From: Amphibacillus sp052055485
Lineage (GTDB): Bacteria > Bacillota > Bacilli > Bacillales > Amphibacillaceae
NCBI RefSeq assembly: GCF_052055485.1
Contig: NZ_CP197171.1
Coordinates: 3,286,001 to 3,350,000 of the forward strand
DNA length: 64,000 nt
Direction of reading: 5' to 3'
Part shown: positions 8,690-17,287 of the stretch, piece after piece
Layout of the letters: every line of letters starts with the position of its first letter
Position numbering within the stretch: position 1 is the stretch's first letter
Translations under genes and position numbers: made by a program
The notes under the pieces: model-generated
Databases searched by the model: none
The model's input: only the letters and a program-made list of their open reading frames with translations
Told to the model about the DNA's origin: nothing

Positions 8690-8698
8690 CCACTAAAC
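8690..8698. repeat. Target-site duplication, right copy
   Basis: CCACTAAAC, identical to 7136-7144. Confidence 0.93.
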
Positions 8699-8723
8699 AA
8701 ACTTTAATTTTTCCCAACGTCAT
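8690..8723 (-). pseudogene. spo0A: spo0A, displaced original 5' end
   Basis: Minus strand from 8723 reads ATG ACG TTG GGA AAA ATT, then AAA GTT TGT TTA GTG G: the peptide MTLGKIKVCLV, exactly the start expected for Spo0A. A strong AAGGAGG precedes it. The frame is cut after the G at 8690 and would continue at 7135 (GAT GAT AAT, DDN) once the IS and one 9-bp duplication are removed. The uninterrupted protein would thus begin MTLGKIKVCLVDDNQELV. Translation from this start now runs into the IS end. Confidence 0.92.
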
Positions 8724-8890
8724 TTCCTCCTTATATTCCCTATGGTCTCCTAACTAAGATTCGACGAAAACTCACTTTTCCCTTTTTAAAATTATAAAAA
8801 AATTATTATTCGCTAAAACTTCTAATCATTCGCTAAATATAATGAATTCGCCTATAAATATTCCTTTTTATACCTATTTTGTCGAATTTC
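8724..8890 (-). promoter_or_regulatory. Stranded spo0A promoter and leader with a 0A-box
   Basis: Region between the displaced spo0A start and the dispersed repeat. It holds TTTTGTCGAA at 8877-8886, a match to the Spo0A-box core TGTCGAA, and a second near match at 8758-8765. On the minus strand ATAGGCGAA, 12 bases, AGCGAAT resembles a sigma-H promoter with two mismatches in the -35. Both fit the known self-regulated, sigma-H-dependent spo0A promoter. The promoter is now cut off from the spo0A body by the IS. Confidence 0.45.
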
Positions 8891-8932
8891 ATTTATATTA
8901 AGTATAACACAAACAATAGCTAAGCTATAGAT

Positions 8933-9078
8933 AAAACGAAACTTCAATCAGTAGGAGTTGGGCCTACAGGATGTAGGTCATGCAGATGTTTCCGGTGGGA
9001 TGAGTAAAGATTTGCGGTTACTCGCCCCATCAAAACCCGTTGTTGCCCCGAGTTTTACGGACGGTTAGCTGTGATAAA
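8933..9078 (+). repeat. Dispersed intergenic repeat, copy A
   Basis: Begins AAAACGAAACTTCAATCAGT and ends GGACGGTTAGCTGTGATAAA. The same ends bound the copy at 38464-38805 and, in reverse and degenerate form, 50014-50090; the 5' half recurs at 33947-34150. It contains TCATGCAGATGTTTCCGGTG and short GC-rich modules (ACTCGCCCCATC) unlike the AT-rich background. It has no open reading frame. Confidence 0.75.
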
Positions 9079-9095
9079 TATATAAAATTATCCAT

Positions 9096-9133
9096 AAAAA
9101 ACGGTCTCAGCTTTTCTTAACTGAGACCGTTCT
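9096..9133 (-). terminator. Terminator after spoIVB
   Basis: Perfect 11-bp stem AACGGTCTCAG / CTGAGACCGTT with a 9-base loop, followed on the minus strand by a T-run. It ends the spoIVB transcript. Confidence 0.85.
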
Positions 9134-9159
9134 TATTATTTATCACGAACAGATAAAGA

Positions 9160-10443
9160 TTAGCTGGCTTGTGCCAAGGTATCTGTATAATTAATTTCTG
9201 CTTCATCTAACATCCATTCAATATGGATGCCATAGCCTGATGTTGGATCATTAACAAATACATGTGTGACAGCTCCAATAATTTTATCATCTTGGATAAT
9301 CGGACTACCGCTCATCCCTTGAACAATGCCACCCGTTTTATCAAGTAAGCGTGGGTCGGTTACCTTTAATACCATGCCTTTGGTGGCTGGATTTTTTTGT
9401 TCAATGGCACTTATGATTTCAATATCGAATGTTTCTATTTCTTCATCGTTAATAACTGTTAAAATTTGAGCAGGTCCTTCTTTTACTTCTTCAGCACGAG
9501 CAATTGGTAATGGCTCTGCAAGTGGGCCTTCTTTTAATTCATGATCTAAATTACCAAAAACACCAAATGCGCTATTCTTAGTAATATTCCCTAAAAGTCC
9601 TTCATTTTGATCAAATGAAGCTCTTTTTTCTCCGGGAGATCCTGTACCACCCTTTTGAATCGAGGTAATTTTTGATCGGACTATACTCCCTGATTTAATT
9701 TCAATTGGTTCCTTAGTATCCATATCCGAAATGACATGTCCCAAGGCACCATATTTTTTGGTAATGGGGTCATAAAACGTCATCGTTCCAATTCCGGCAG
9801 CTGAATCTCGAATGTATAATCCAATTTTATAACTGTCAGATAATTCATCAAATGATGGGGTTAATTCTTCTTGGAAGGTTTTATTACCTCGTTTATATTT
9901 GACATCAATGGCTTGATCTGTTTCACCAGCTTCTTTTACAATAGGTCCAATATCCTCGATTGATTGAATTTTTTGATCATTCATTTCCAGTATATTATCA
10001 CCTACTTTAATACCTGTTTCTTTACCAGGGGATAAACCCATTTGTTGTTCACCAATATAATGGTATCCAACGACTAGAACGCCTAAAGTTTCTAAATTAA
10101 CACCAATTGATTGCCCGCCAGGTACAACTTGATATTGTTGATCAACATTTACATTAACTTTTTTTACTGGTATATCTTTAAATTGATATTTTAATTCAGT
10201 TTGACCGATATTTTCAGGTTTAATTTTATTATTGTCAATATTTACAACCTCTTGACCTTTTTCGGCAACGAGATCAAGCGGGTGATTGTCATCAGTAAAT
10301 TGAATAGTCTCTAAATGATTTGTATATAAATTTAATTGTGTGGGAATCGCTAAATATTGTTTAACAACTGGTACAAATGGTAAAGTCATCAAAATGATAA
10401 TTAAAGCTATGCCACACGTATATTTGAGTATTTGTTTTTTCAC
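9160..10443 (-). CDS. spoIVB: SpoIVB, stage IV sporulation signalling serine protease
   Basis: 427-residue forespore-secreted protease. In this family it cleaves SpoIVFA and so triggers pro-sigma-K processing in the mother cell. There is an N-terminal membrane anchor (residues ~6-26), a PDZ domain around 120-200 (ETGIKVGDNILEMNDQKI), and an S55 peptidase domain. The catalytic His lies in ALGHVISDMD, the Ser in QGMSGSPII, and the Asp region in FVNDPTSGYGIHIEWML. Start is GTG after AAAGGAGCG. In B. subtilis spo0A follows directly; here the broken spo0A lies downstream. It looks intact although spo0A is not. Confidence 0.93.
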   Translation of the reverse strand: MKKQILKYTCGIALIIILMTLPFVPVVKQYLAIPTQLNLYTNHLETIQFTDDNHPLDLVAEKGQEVVNIDNNKIKPENIGQTELKYQFKDIPVKKVNVNVDQQYQVVPGGQSIGVNLETLGVLVVGYHYIGEQQMGLSPGKETGIKVGDNILEMNDQKIQSIEDIGPIVKEAGETDQAIDVKYKRGNKTFQEELTPSFDELSDSYKIGLYIRDSAAGIGTMTFYDPITKKYGALGHVISDMDTKEPIEIKSGSIVRSKITSIQKGGTGSPGEKRASFDQNEGLLGNITKNSAFGVFGNLDHELKEGPLAEPLPIARAEEVKEGPAQILTVINDEEIETFDIEIISAIEQKNPATKGMVLKVTDPRLLDKTGGIVQGMSGSPIIQDDKIIGAVTHVFVNDPTSGYGIHIEWMLDEAEINYTDTLAQAS

Positions 10444-10564
10444 AATTCACGCTCCTTTTCTTTTTGATTTGTTTTTTTCTGTACCTTTACTTTGACCTTG
10501 AATCGACTTTTTTAAACCCAGTAAAGTTCTCAAAAAAAAGAGAAGATTTCCTTTTGACAAAAAG

Positions 10565-10599
10565 AAAAAGAAGCTTATGGTGGCAATAAACTTCTTTTC
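10565..10599 (-). terminator. Terminator after recN
   Basis: Minus-strand hairpin AAAAGAAGTTTATTG...TAAGCTTCTTTTT with arms AAAAGAAG/CTTCTTTT extended by a weaker inner pairing, then a T-rich run. It lies 18 bases after the recN stop. Confidence 0.65.
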
Positions 10600-10616
10600 G
10601 ATCAATTGTTGATTTA

Positions 10617-12344
10617 TTATCTATTTTTGTAAGTATTTGCACTGTTGATTAATTCTTCAGCATGACTTATTGAGGCGTCTGTAAGTTTGGTTCCGGTTGT
10701 CATTCTTGCCAATTCATTGACGCGATTCATCTGACTTAATTCTTTAACCGTTGTATAGGTTTCATTTTTAGATGATTGTTTTTCAATTAACAGGTGGTGA
10801 TCTGCCATTGCAGCAACTTGTGGTAAGTGGGTAATGCATAAAACCTGTGATTCAAGGGAAATATTATAAATTTTCTCAGCAATAGCTTGTGCTACTCGTC
10901 CGCTTACTCCTGTATCCACTTCATCAAAAATAACGCTTGTCACTCCTTGATACTTAGCAAAAATTTTTTTAAAGGCAAGCATAATCCTTGATAACTCCCC
11001 GCCTGAAGCCACTTTATCCAACGGTTTAACAGGCTCTCCAGGATTTGTTGAAAGTAAGAAACGAACATGATCGAAGCCTGATTGACCTAAATGCACAGGT
11101 TTACCAGCAAACTCTGGATCATCCGATTTTCCTTCTCTGATCGAAATTTCTGTTTCAAATTTTGCTTTAGCTAAATAAAGGTCTTCTAATTCCGTTTTAA
11201 TAACTTTTACTAATCGTTTAGCCGCTTTCATCCGAAGGTCATGTAAATGATTGGCCTCGACAATTGCATCTGCTGATAATTCATTGATTTGTTCTGTCAT
11301 ATTTTGAATCGATTGATCTCGGTCTTCTAATTGATCAATCTCATCTTCGATTTTAGCAGCATATTCTAAGATATCATTTACAGTATCGCCATATTTTCTA
11401 ATTAACAACTGTAATTCATTCAAGCGTGTTTCAATTGTAGCTAATCGATTAGGATCATAAGCCAGATCATCTAAATAATGGCGCAATTGAAAGCTTATTT
11501 CCTCGAGCATATAATAATGGTTTGAATAGTCCTCAGATTTTTTTTGTAATTCAGGTTCATACGTACTAGCTGTTTCCAGTGCTGTTAATCCTAAGGAAAG
11601 CCAATCTAAACCTTTTTGCTCACCTTTTAAGGCATTGTATGCCTCCTGGACATTTTGATATATTTGTTCAAAATTCACGAGTTTTTCTCTTTCTTTCCTT
11701 AACTCTTCATCCTCATTTAAGGTTAATTCAGCAGTTTTAATTTCATTAAGCTGAAAACGGAGTAAATCAAGTCTTTGGATGATTTCTTGTTCATTATTAT
11801 TTAATTGATGAAATTTTTCTTTTGTTTTCTTTAATTTTTGATAAACCTTCTTATAATCATCATAAGCGTCTTGACTATCCTCCTGATTAAATAAATCGAG
11901 CAAATGGAGATGTTGATTTGAATCTAACAAAGACTGCGTTTCATGTTGTGAATGAATATCGATTAAGGTTTGACCGAATTCTCGCAAAATAGCTAATGTT
12001 ACTAATGAACCATTCACACGACAAATACTTTTTCCTTTTGCACTGATCGTGCGCTGTAATACAACCATTCCTTCTGAGTCCATCTCAATCCCATAATTAT
12101 CAAATAATTTAAAAATGGCATGTTTATTATCTTCAACCGTAAATAAGCCTTCTAATATAGCCTTTTGCTTTCCATAACGTACATATTCAACAGAACCTCT
12201 ACCTCCAGCTAACAGTTGAATGGCATCAATGATAATCGACTTTCCTGCACCTGTTTCACCAGTTAAAACTGTTAAACCTTCATTGAATGGTATCGTTAGT
12301 TGATCTATAATTGTGAAATTCTGAATGGAAAGTTCAGTTAACAA
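10617..12344 (-). CDS. recN: DNA repair protein RecN
   Basis: SMC-like ATPase, 575 residues, that acts early in double-strand-break repair and gathers broken ends. The Walker A is GETGAGKS (~residues 30-37). Two coiled-coil arms occupy roughly residues 150-370. The ABC signature is ASGGELSRIMLAF and the Walker B FDEVDTGVSG, with a switch His in LCITHLPQVA. The start is TTG, preceded by GAGGTGATCC; there is no better ATG. It follows argR by ~30 bases, the conserved argR-recN pairing of Bacilli. Confidence 0.95.
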   Translation of the reverse strand: MLTELSIQNFTIIDQLTIPFNEGLTVLTGETGAGKSIIIDAIQLLAGGRGSVEYVRYGKQKAILEGLFTVEDNKHAIFKLFDNYGIEMDSEGMVVLQRTISAKGKSICRVNGSLVTLAILREFGQTLIDIHSQHETQSLLDSNQHLHLLDLFNQEDSQDAYDDYKKVYQKLKKTKEKFHQLNNNEQEIIQRLDLLRFQLNEIKTAELTLNEDEELRKEREKLVNFEQIYQNVQEAYNALKGEQKGLDWLSLGLTALETASTYEPELQKKSEDYSNHYYMLEEISFQLRHYLDDLAYDPNRLATIETRLNELQLLIRKYGDTVNDILEYAAKIEDEIDQLEDRDQSIQNMTEQINELSADAIVEANHLHDLRMKAAKRLVKVIKTELEDLYLAKAKFETEISIREGKSDDPEFAGKPVHLGQSGFDHVRFLLSTNPGEPVKPLDKVASGGELSRIMLAFKKIFAKYQGVTSVIFDEVDTGVSGRVAQAIAEKIYNISLESQVLCITHLPQVAAMADHHLLIEKQSSKNETYTTVKELSQMNRVNELARMTTGTKLTDASISHAEELINSANTYKNR

Positions 12345-12374
12345 AACGGATCACCTCAAATAATTTCAAGAATT

Positions 12375-12824
12375 TTAAAGCATTTTCAGAAAATCTTTTT
12401 CAATTTTTTCGGTAACTGCCTCGTCTTTACAAATAATTAATATCGTATCATCACCACAAATAGTGCCTAATATCTCATCCCACTCTAAATGATCAATTAA
12501 GGCTCCAAGTGCATTGGCATTGCCAGGTAAGGTTTTTAAAATGAGAAAATGAGTTGCTCTATCTAAACTTATAAATGCGTCTTGCATTAAGCGTTTTAAC
12601 TTTTCTAAAGGATTAAAACGCCGGTCGGCAGGCAAACTATATTTATAACGACCATCTTCCATTGGTACTTTGATTAAATGAAGTTCTTTTATATCTCGAG
12701 AAATTGTAGCTTGCGTGACGTTGTATCCTTCGCTTCTTAAAATATCAACTAAATCATCTTGCGTTTCTACATCATGACTGGCGATATATTCTCGAATTTT
12801 AATATGTCGTTGTCCTTTTTTCAT
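12375..12824 (-). CDS. argR: Arginine repressor ArgR/AhrC
   Basis: 149-residue arginine-dependent hexameric regulator that represses arginine synthesis and activates catabolism. The N-terminal winged helix (KIREYIASHDV, VTQATISRDIKELHLIKV) binds ARG boxes. The C-terminal domain has the oligomerisation and arginine-binding motif GTICGDDTILIICK. A good Shine-Dalgarno (AAAGGAACGG) precedes the ATG. It lies between tlyA and recN, as in B. subtilis, and is probably co-transcribed with both. Confidence 0.95.
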   Translation of the reverse strand: MKKGQRHIKIREYIASHDVETQDDLVDILRSEGYNVTQATISRDIKELHLIKVPMEDGRYKYSLPADRRFNPLEKLKRLMQDAFISLDRATHFLILKTLPGNANALGALIDHLEWDEILGTICGDDTILIICKDEAVTEKIEKDFLKML

Positions 12825-12852
12825 TTGGCCGTTCCTTTCTTAACTTTACTAG

Positions 12853-13674
12853 TTATTTAAGCTCTTCATGTGCCTTTAAAACTGTTGTTGTAATTTCTTC
12901 AAACCAATCAACAGCCGGAGTCTTTTGATCTGGTTGATAAACAAAATGGGCTAGAAATTCAATATTTCCATCTCCACCGGTGATTGGTGAAAAGGTTAAT
13001 TTTTTTAAAATAAAATGCCTTTCTTGTGCAAATCTTAACGTTGAGGATAAGACCTCTTGATGTACTTCTGGCTTTCTAACAATCCCTTTCTTTTCCACCT
13101 GCTCTCTCCCGGCTTCAAATTGGGGTTTAATTAAAGCGATCACATCAGCTCCATCCGTTATTATTTTTGCTAAGGCAGGAAAGATTAATTGGAGCGAGAT
13201 AAATGAAACATCAATCGTTGCCAAATTAGGTGAACCATGAGTAAATAAATCAGAAGTCGCATGACGAAAATTCGTTCGTTCCATAACGATGACACGATCA
13301 TCATTTCTTAATTTCCATGCAAGCTGATTATAACCTACATCTACAGCATAACAAAGCTTTGCTCCATTTTGTAAAGCACAATCAGTAAAACCACCTGTCG
13401 ATGAACCCACATCAACCATAATCCGATCCGTCAGATCAAGATCAAATGTTTGAAGTGCTTTTTCTAACTTTAACCCGCCACGTCCGACATATGGAAGTTC
13501 TTTCCCTTTTATCATCAAAGGTATATCCTCGGCAACTTTTTCACCAGGCTTATCTAAGCGGGTCGTGCCGGAAAAGACAAGTCCCGCCATAATCGAGCGT
13601 TTTGCTTTTTCACGTGTTTCAATTAACCCTTTTTCAACTAATAAGACATCAAGTCTGATTTTTTTACTTGTCAT
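12853..13674 (-). CDS. tlyA: TlyA-type rRNA 2'-O-methyltransferase (hemolysin A family)
   Basis: 273 residues. The N-terminal S4 RNA-binding domain (RLDVLLVEKGLIETREKAKR) is followed by an FtsJ-like SAM methyltransferase fold (MVDVGSSTGGFTDCALQ, AVDVGYNQL, ATIDVSFISL, LIKPQFEAGR). Characterised members 2'-O-methylate rRNA, although the old name is hemolysin. It overlaps the 3' end of dxs by 11 bases, implying translational coupling. Confidence 0.9.
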   Translation of the reverse strand: MTSKKIRLDVLLVEKGLIETREKAKRSIMAGLVFSGTTRLDKPGEKVAEDIPLMIKGKELPYVGRGGLKLEKALQTFDLDLTDRIMVDVGSSTGGFTDCALQNGAKLCYAVDVGYNQLAWKLRNDDRVIVMERTNFRHATSDLFTHGSPNLATIDVSFISLQLIFPALAKIITDGADVIALIKPQFEAGREQVEKKGIVRKPEVHQEVLSSTLRFAQERHFILKKLTFSPITGGDGNIEFLAHFVYQPDQKTPAVDWFEEITTTVLKAHEELK

Positions 13675-15574
13675 TATATCGTACCCTTTGTTTAAGTGTA
13701 GGCAACATTTGCTCAGCCTCTTTAATAATTTGTGTCGCTGTTAAACCAACTTCATCAAGTAATGATTTCACATCACCATGCTGAATGAAGTAATCAGGAA
13801 TACCCATTCTTTTTATCTTTACATGTGAATGATTTGATTCCTCTGCAAATTCCATGATCGAGCTTCCAAATCCACCAGCTAATACAGCTTCTTCTATTGT
13901 AAGTATTGGTCGCTCAGATTGAAATAAATTTATTAAATAATTTTTATCTAACGGCTTTATAAACCTAGCATTGACTAATTCAACTGATATATCATGACTT
14001 GCTAAAATACGAACGGCTTCTTTTGCAACAGAAACCATATTACCGAATGTTAATAGGGTTAGATCTTTTCCTTGAGTTAAAACATCCCATTTACCGATTG
14101 GGATCAAATGACTCTTTTCTCTGACTAATACATTAGGTGCTTGACCTCTCGGATAGCGCATTGCAATAGGTCCAGCCTCATAATGCATACTTGTTTCAAT
14201 CATATCGCGACATTCATTTTCATCTTTAGGCATCATAATAACGATATTGGGTAAAGCTCTTAAAAATGAAATATCAAAAACGCCTTGATGTGTTTCTCCG
14301 TCTGCTCCCACTAAACCTGCTCGATCAATACCAATAATAACATTTAAATTTGTCCGACAAATATCATGTAATATTTGATCATAAGCACGTTGTAAAAAGC
14401 TTGAGTAAATAGAAAGAAACGGCTTAACACCTTGTGTGGCTAATCCAGCAGCCATCGTTGCGGCATGTTGCTCCGCAATGCCAACATCAAAAAGTCGATC
14501 AGGATATTTTTCTGCAAAGGCTTCTAGTTGTGACCCCAAAATCATGGCTGGCGTGATCACAACCAATTCTGGATGTTTAGAGGCTTGATCAATCAACGCC
14601 TCAGTAACAACTTTACTCCATGAAATCGATTGATTGACCCCTTTAATCTTTTCACCTGATTTAATATGATAAGGACCCACACCATGCCATTTATCCTTGT
14701 TATCATTTTCTGCTGGTAAATAACCCTTCCCTTTTTTAGTAATCACGTGTATCAGTACAGGACCTTTAGTTTTTTTAGCATATGAAAGGTGTTTTTTTAA
14801 CATTTGGATATCATGGCCATCAATCGGACCAAAATAAGTGAAGCCTAATTCTTCAAATAAGATACCGGGTATCATTAAATATTTCATGCTGTCCTTCATG
14901 CGCATTGTTGCATCAGCTAATAATCCACCAATGCCAGGAACTTTCAGCAACAATGATTCCAAACTTTCTTTTACCTTCGTGTAGTTACCCGCACTGCGCA
15001 TTCTTGCTAACGCTTGATGTATAGCTCCAACATTATGACCAATTGACATTTCATTATCGTTTAAAATAACAATTAGATCTATTTTTTCAGCGCCGATATG
15101 ATTAAGCGCTTCAAGCGCCATTCCGCCAGTCAATGCGCCATCCCCGATCAGCGGTACAATATATTGTGATAGCTTGTTTAAATCACGAGCAAGTGCCATT
15201 CCCATCGCCGCAGAAAGTGATGTTGAGCTATGTCCAGCCTCCCATATATCATGGTCGCTTTCAGTTCTTTTCAAAAAACCTGATAAACCTTTATAATGCC
15301 TTAATGTCTTAAATTCAGCTGCTCTTCCTGTTAAAATCTTATGTGTATATGATTGATGACCAACATCAAACAAAATTTTATCTTCAGGACTATTAAATTC
15401 ACTGTGTAGGGCTATCGTTAATTCTACAACTCCTAAATTAGATCCTAAGTGCCCTCCTGTTTCAGCTAATTGGCCAATTAGAAATTGACGAATTTCATTT
15501 GCTAATACATTTAATTCATCAATCGTTAATTCTTTTAAAAAAGCAGGATGTTTTATTTTAGTAAGATCTAACAT
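13664..15574 (-). CDS. dxs: 1-deoxy-D-xylulose-5-phosphate synthase
   Basis: First enzyme of the non-mevalonate isoprenoid pathway: condenses pyruvate and glyceraldehyde 3-phosphate using thiamine diphosphate. ~636 residues. The ThDP motif is GDGALTGGMALEAL with NDNEMSIGHNVG, and the substrate-side His is in GHQSYTHKIL. A transketolase central domain (GLATQGVKPFLSIYSSF, DRAGLVGADGETHQG) and C-terminal domain follow. The start is set to the ATG at 15572-15574 behind GGGAGG; the frame is open to 15601 without a better signal. Its substrate route joins ispA upstream; oapA and OLE RNA lie between them. Confidence 0.95.
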   Translation of the reverse strand: MLDLTKIKHPAFLKELTIDELNVLANEIRQFLIGQLAETGGHLGSNLGVVELTIALHSEFNSPEDKILFDVGHQSYTHKILTGRAAEFKTLRHYKGLSGFLKRTESDHDIWEAGHSSTSLSAAMGMALARDLNKLSQYIVPLIGDGALTGGMALEALNHIGAEKIDLIVILNDNEMSIGHNVGAIHQALARMRSAGNYTKVKESLESLLLKVPGIGGLLADATMRMKDSMKYLMIPGILFEELGFTYFGPIDGHDIQMLKKHLSYAKKTKGPVLIHVITKKGKGYLPAENDNKDKWHGVGPYHIKSGEKIKGVNQSISWSKVVTEALIDQASKHPELVVITPAMILGSQLEAFAEKYPDRLFDVGIAEQHAATMAAGLATQGVKPFLSIYSSFLQRAYDQILHDICRTNLNVIIGIDRAGLVGADGETHQGVFDISFLRALPNIVIMMPKDENECRDMIETSMHYEAGPIAMRYPRGQAPNVLVREKSHLIPIGKWDVLTQGKDLTLLTFGNMVSVAKEAVRILASHDISVELVNARFIKPLDKNYLINLFQSERPILTIEEAVLAGGFGSSIMEFAEESNHSHVKIKRMGIPDYFIQHGDVKSLLDEVGLTATQIIKEAEQMLPTLKQRVRYNDK

Positions 15575-15607
15575 TTGGGAGCCCTCCCTATCATCTACCA
15601 TTTTGCA

Positions 15608-16201
15608 CTATTTTCGAGTCCTTTTTAGTTTAGGTCTATTGTTAAAAATAGCAAGTATTTTACCTGCATAAATGATTATATTTGTACTATAATTTATCGC
15701 AAAGAATTTACCAATCGCTTTTCCACCTACTGTTAAAGCCGCCACGACACTTGTCATTAAGACATTAATGGTTATCTGTACAGCTGATCCTTCACCGTGT
15801 CCAAATACTTGTGCCAACTGGAGCACAACCAACGCGGATGCCGTTCCACTAATAATTCCGGAAATATCACCAACAACATCATTACAAAAGCTTGCAAACC
15901 GATCTGCATGACGGACAATATAAACAGCTTCTTTTGCACCAAAAACTTTCTCTGACGCCATTGCATGAAATGGTTGCTCGACAGCAGCAGTAGCAGCAAT
16001 ACCAAGTGTATCGAAGAAAATTCCAACAAAGATAATAATGAGGACAATTAGGATTCCTACTCCCCAAATAACACCATTCATTATAGTAGATGAAATAACT
16101 GAAAAAATTGCCGCTAACACAAATGTGATAACGGCAATACTTATGCTAAACATGATTGATTTTTTTAATTGTTGGCCTGTATTTGAATTTGATTTTGCCA
16201 T
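15608..16201 (-). CDS. oapA: OapA, OLE RNA-associated membrane protein
   Basis: ~197-residue integral membrane protein with four likely membrane segments: about residues 15-35 (IMFSISIAVITFVLAAIF), 42-65, a hydrophobic stretch near 118-140, and 150-175. Between segments 2 and 3 lies a cytosolic-type part (EKVFGAKEAVYIVRHADRF). The C-terminus is basic (NNRPKLKRTRK). It lies immediately 3' of a ~603-nt structured RNA and upstream of dxs, exactly the arrangement known for OLE RNA and its partner OapA, which holds the RNA at the membrane. GAGGG at 16210-16214 selects ATG 16201 over an in-frame TTG at 16216. Assignment rests mainly on context and topology. Confidence 0.82.
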   Translation of the reverse strand: MAKSNSNTGQQLKKSIMFSISIAVITFVLAAIFSVISSTIMNGVIWGVGILIVLIIIFVGIFFDTLGIAATAAVEQPFHAMASEKVFGAKEAVYIVRHADRFASFCNDVVGDISGIISGTASALVVLQLAQVFGHGEGSAVQITINVLMTSVVAALTVGGKAIGKFFAINYSTNIIIYAGKILAIFNNRPKLKRTRK

Positions 16202-16230
16202 TAACGCTTCCCTCAAGTCAATATGTAATT

Positions 16231-16833
16231 GGGATGGTCACTTGAAAAGTAAAAACTACGGCTTAGGTCCAGTAGGTTTTCCCAGATATATACCGAATGT
16301 TGCCATTCAGGCGGTTCCCCATTAAATATATCTTAGCTCCGTCACCGAAAGCTAGACTGGATTGCCACTTAGTCCGTACTATAATTCCCTTCAAATGTCC
16401 AAGGAACAGTCTAGGAGATTTCCTCAACAATTCTTAACCGCTCCCTAGCCTCTTTTGCAATTCTGATTTCATATAGTACAACTAAGTATTAGTGGCCACT
16501 AATACTTGATTAATCATCTATAATCCCCTCAGAAATCACTCAAGGCAGGCTACGCTGTCAACAACAAGTCAAAACAAAAACTAGCTGTTGATCAGGTTCA
16601 TACCCCATCCCATTACATGACTTTGGCTAAAGTGTTGTAACGAAAATGGGCCTCCACGGAAGCAGGGTCAACGCCCACATGCCTTTGTGGATCGCCCTAC
16701 GACCTTAACTCCCAGCATCAACCCAAGGCTGGGCGCCTCAAGCCGACACAAGGAACTTCATCGATGTGCCCTTTGGCAGATTTTTAGCCCTGCCTTCAAG
16801 AACGGAGAATTGACTAGAATACTGCACCATCCC
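16231..16833 (-). ncRNA. ole: OLE RNA (ornate, large, extremophilic RNA)
   Basis: About 603 bases without a sustained reading frame, GC-richer than the surroundings, between ispA and the oapA-dxs pair. The two ends are perfectly complementary: GGGATGG at 16833-16827 pairs with CCATCCC at 16237-16231, closing the whole molecule. Internal helices are obvious, for example CCCAGCCTTGGGTTGATGCTGGG around 16711-16735 and an AAGTATTAGTGGCCACTAATACTT palindrome at 16485-16508. Length (~610 nt), synteny and the OapA neighbour match OLE RNA of Bacillus halodurans and relatives. Known OLE forms a membrane-bound ribonucleoprotein linked to cold, ethanol and Mg2+ tolerance. A covariance-model search would settle it. 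Confidence 0.85.
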
Positions 16834-16843
16834 TTATGAATAT

Positions 16844-16872
16844 ATTATATCATAGGTCAGTATATTTGACTA
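16844..16872 (-). promoter_or_regulatory. Probable sigma-A promoter of OLE RNA
   Basis: Minus strand TAGTCA (16872-16867), 17-base spacer, perfect TATAAT (16849-16844). The start would fall near 16836, a few bases before the closing stem of OLE RNA. The -35 matches TTGACA in 4 of 6 positions. Confidence 0.65.
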
Positions 16873-16954
16873 ATTTCATTTTTTATCATATATGTCAATT
16901 ATTTTTCAATAAATTTCTGATTATTTTGAACACATACTATAACTTATTACATAA

Positions 16955-17262
16955 TTATTGCTTTTTTACAGAGTTAGTTAAATATTGACTAGCCATTATC
17001 GCTAAAATAAAAAACACCCAAATACTTATATTAGATACTATATGTCCCATAATATACGATAAATCAAGACCATTCCACAAAAAAATGGGCAAATAACTTA
17101 TAATTTTTTTAAGGTTTTTGAAAAATCATAATTCTCCTTTGGAGAGTAAACGTGGTATACTAATAACATTTTCATCGCTTGTCTTTCAGGAAAAATGTGC
17201 AGGAGAATATCTATACTAAATGATACTGCTAATAATGCCCAGAAGAATTCTAAACTACTCAC
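16955..17262 (-). CDS. Small membrane protein with a -1 frameshift, unknown function
   Basis: Two frames join into one plausible ~103-residue protein. The first starts at GTG 17262 behind AAGGGG (frame open to 17298) and reads SSLEFFWALLAVSFSIDILL... to ...FSKTLKK, then stops at 17098. The -1 frame continues LKKIISYLPIFLWNGLDLSY... through a hydrophobic stretch (ISIWVFFILAIMASQYL) and ends NSVKKQ at 16955. The switch falls in a run of seven A (minus strand TTAAAAAAATT, ~17103-17109), which gives a slippery A AAA AAA. It lies between ispA (10-base frame overlap) and OLE RNA. It is either a decayed gene, a sequencing error, or a true slippage product. I do not recognise the family. Confidence 0.45.
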
Positions 17263-17287
17263 AGAATTAATCCCCTTTACCCTTCTA

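Noticed and set aside
16231..16833. Group II intron or remnant
   Set aside because: No domain V signature, no intron-encoded protein, and the synteny with oapA and dxs fits OLE RNA instead.
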